DNA of 64,000 nucleotides from Sabethes cyaneus (lineage: Eukaryota > Arthropoda > Insecta > Diptera > Culicidae). Made by a program: the position numbers and the translations under genes. Below the pieces are notes generated by a model. It made no database searches. It had not been told where the DNA came from and saw only the letters and a program-made list of their open reading frames with translations. Numbering within the stretch: the stretch's first letter is position 1; each line of letters begins with the position of its first letter. Shown here in pieces: positions 61,713 to 64,000 of this stretch. Location of the stretch: NCBI RefSeq assembly GCF_943734655.1, contig NC_071354.1:1275001-1339000 (forward strand). The letters run 5' to 3'.

Positions 61713-62477
61713 TACATATATTGCGGCGCTTATGAAAAATCCTCGTGCAGCGGCGATGATAACGCGCTCAGGAGATAACCGCGAGATAAACGCACTATTA
61801 AAATTTAGGTTTTATAGTTTGCAGTTCTACAAAATAACAGTTTTGTAGTATGGTTTTGATGACAAACAATTGATTTACTAAATTTTCATGTATATAATTA
61901 CTGAAATTAGTTCTGCGGTGATCTTTTGGTGGTTTGGTTCAACAATCAAGATAACCGCTATGTGAGGATTTTTCTTACAAGCTGCAATATATACATATAC
62001 ATATATAGTCACTCTAATTATGCTGTGTCGGAGCCTGGGCAGCAGGGCTACCAGTTTTACAGATGTTCTTTTAAATGTAAATATATATTTGAATCATTTG
62101 AATCCTTGAATCTATTTTAGATTTGTGTTTTAAGCATTGACTCGTTCAGTATTTATGCAAATATTTGAAATTTTTAGTTAACAGTGCAATTAACATGTTT
62201 TATTCTTTTATTATGTAGCATTATAGTTTTTCCAGATTTTTGAATAGGTAGTTGATTTAAAGTTTCTGGCATTTTTGGTCGAGTCGGTCGGTCACTGCCT
62301 CACTGTCAGTGCAGTGCTAGTCGTCTCCGTCCGTAAAGTAATTTCATCACCGTTGTGTTTGAGGGCTCGTGCTCCACTCGTCAAGTATAGCCACTTGCCG
62401 GCTGGTTCAAGTTTATTTTATAAACTTGGTTTTCTCTCTATATGTCAGAAAACTAAATTTTACATATCTATTAAATA
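61713..62477. other. 5' flank of POLR3G
   Basis: AT-rich, with one isolated foldback terminus. The last 200 bp hold several TCAGT/CACTGT strings (about 62290-62310) that could be a TATA-less initiator for the Pol III subunit gene. Confidence 0.4.
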
Positions 62478-63260
62478 ATGGCCGGACGTGGTCGAGGTAA
62501 ATCTACTGGGACACTTACCCAAGAGCAGTTGCAATCGATGGGAGTGACGAGAAATGAAATGCAAACTGTCTCCTCGGCAGCTCCACCACCACTCTATCCT
62601 ATACTACAGTCTAAACCAGTTCCTCTGGAGGTAATTATATTTAGCATCTGTAGATCACATTTAATGTACTTATTCCTTCTTTTTTTTTTTTCAATTTATA
62701 CAACAGTCAAACCCTGACCGAGATTATAAAATCTTGTGGAAAGAGGATTTTATTTCGTACCTTAGGGAATCCCCTTACTACACGACCGTAAAATGCTCCA
62801 AAAGTCCTGTGGAACGATACTCGGACAAAGTTATTGTAAGTTGATAATTCAATACTGGAGTCTAGACATAAATCCTTTCATCTTGCAGAACGTGATTGAA
62901 AATGACCCGAAACGGAAACAAGACGGTGGCTTCATTTGGAGCATGATGCCGGCCGAACTAAGGCCGACATTCAAACGAAGCAAACCTGCCGGTACCATTG
63001 GTAGTGAGAAAAATGCTGCCAAACGATCGAAAGTGGTGGATATTGATGCCAAGCTAAGTGCATTGGAAAAGAAAGAATCCTTCCTCGACGCAGAAGTAAA
63101 GAAGGAAAAGCACGGTGATTCCGATGAAGATGACGAACAGGAAGAGGAAATGGTTGATGAGGAGATGGACGATGAGAATGACTACGGGAATAATTATTTT
63201 GATAACGGGGAGGCATACAACGAGGAGGACGATAATCTAGACGATGGACCCGTTTATTAA
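62478..63260 (+). CDS. Polr3G: RNA polymerase III subunit RPC7 (POLR3G-like)
   Basis: Three exons, 62478-62630, 62707-62835 and 62889-63260, give 217 residues, close to the roughly 220 usual for the family. The ATG at 62478 opens MAGRGRGKSTGTLTQEQLQ, the Gly/Arg-rich start typical of RPC7. Exon 2 encodes SNPDRDYKILWKEDFISYLR with ESPYY, and exon 3 begins NVIENDPKRKQDGGFIWSMM, where the subunit contacts the polymerase. A Lys-rich linker and a strongly Asp/Glu-rich C-terminal tail follow, also family-typical. The protein is part of the RPC3-RPC6-RPC7 subcomplex of nuclear RNA polymerase III that acts in initiation of tRNA and 5S transcription. It faces Sec3 tail to tail, 350 bp apart. Confidence 0.93.
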
Positions 63261-63610
63261 AAGTGAGACGTGTTATAAATGTCTATATTCATCTTTATTC
63301 AACAGGTGAAGTAACTTCTATACAATTTCATTTATTTCAGTGATAAGCAAAATAATTGTTTATGTTTGCGTTTTACCTCTCCACATACGGGAGATTTTAT
63401 AGTTATTTGTTCGATTACCTACAACTAGATAGGTTTACACTAGATTCTAAGGTGTGTAAATATAACAATAAGAGTATAATATGGTGCAACAAAAAGTAGA
63501 GATTACTTATAAAATATTTCTTAACTTTTAAGTCGATATCAGGACTGGAATTGTATGACGTTCTGCAATGTCGATCTGTGAGTAAAACCATGTATAACAT
63601 TCAACCCTTG
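63261..63610. other. convergent 3' spacer between Polr3G and Sec3
   Basis: 350 bp that must contain both 3' UTRs. AT-rich, nothing else recognised. Confidence 0.6.
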
Positions 63611-63958
63611 CTAGTGCGATCGCGCAATTTCGGAGAAAAAATCCAAAATATCATTGATCGTAAAGTCAAGAGTGATCATTGCTCCAGCATAACATCGCTG
63701 GATCCAAAGTTCCAGCGAATTGTACTGAGCGATAAACTCTTCCTGCATTGCACGCCAAACTACTTGCAGTAGATTTTCCTCATCGCAGAGATGTTTTTCT
63801 ACCTTTTTATAAAGTTGCTCCAGACCTTTTTTTACCTCCCTTGCCGGGTACTGGGAGATCACTTTGCGAAGTTCCTGCTTCGAATAGGCCATCTGGTAGC
63901 TAATTTCCGTTTCTTTAACACCTTGTTGTACTTTCTGCTGAACGCCTTCAAAGAATTG
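63611..63958 (-). CDS. Sec3: exocyst subunit Sec3/EXOC1, last exon (partial)
   Basis: The exon starts after a CTAG acceptor at 63959-63960 and encodes the last 115 residues, beginning QFFEGVQQKVQQGVKETEIS. YSKQELRKVISQYP, EVKKGLEQLYKKVEKHL, NLLQVVWRAMQEEFIAQY and TINDILDFFSEIARSH follow. These match the conserved C-terminus of Sec3, where the CorEx/helical rods end. Sec3 tethers secretory vesicles to the plasma membrane by binding phosphoinositides and Rho-type GTPases. The upstream exons lie beyond the window edge. Confidence 0.93.
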   Translation of the reverse strand, partial: QFFEGVQQKVQQGVKETEISYQMAYSKQELRKVISQYPAREVKKGLEQLYKKVEKHLCDEENLLQVVWRAMQEEFIAQYNSLELWIQRCYAGAMITLDFTINDILDFFSEIARSH

Positions 63959-64000
63959 CTAGACATAAAAGGATTTTATTAGACAGACAGACTTAAGTGG

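Overview
The window is eukaryotic and AT-rich. It carries multi-exon genes with consensus GT-AG introns, a CAAAATG-type insect start context, and about 15 inserted or foldback repeats. The gene content is a GMC oxidoreductase cluster, a catalytically dead calpain of the CalpC type, core-1 galactosyltransferase, RNA polymerase III RPC7 and exocyst Sec3. Together with the transposon types this points to a dipteran, most likely a mosquito. Species cannot be decided from the sequence alone.

Layout. At 1-13.7 kb the sequence is mostly non-coding. It holds a candidate TATA promoter with a non-coding first exon, a 245-bp near-perfect palindrome, a strong 39-nt candidate micro-exon, a broken LINE that took two 8-bp-TSD insertions at one site, a terminal-inverted-repeat (TIR) element and a jockey-like reverse transcriptase remnant. 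At 13.7-14.6 kb (minus) is a short carbohydrate sulfotransferase-like gene. At 14.8-28.7 kb (plus) is the inactive calpain, whose 11.3-kb intron contains the antisense core-1 galactosyltransferase gene, two small ORFs and several non-autonomous transposons. At 29.3-55.7 kb are five GMC-family genes: A (minus), B (plus), C (plus), D (minus, with an 8-kb first intron full of nested repeats) and E (plus). E is a shortened member that has lost the FAD-binding and catalytic motifs but stays open over three exons. At 56.5-61.7 kb is a nest of transposable elements: two TTAA-flanked piggyBac-like elements, a pogo-like element with an inserted hAT-like dimer, a foldback element, and an apparently identical 671-bp inverted pair. 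At 62.5-64 kb are POLR3G/RPC7 (plus) and the last exon of Sec3/EXOC1 (minus), convergent.

How the genes relate. GMC A-D are secreted FAD oxidoreductases made by local duplication. Intron positions separate A and D (three shared introns) from B and C (only the last intron). E keeps two of the A/D introns, so it is a decayed or re-purposed copy of the A/D type. The other genes are housekeeping or glycosylation functions without an evident functional link to the cluster. All exon limits were read by eye from splice motifs, reading phase and protein similarity; no alignment or expression data were available.
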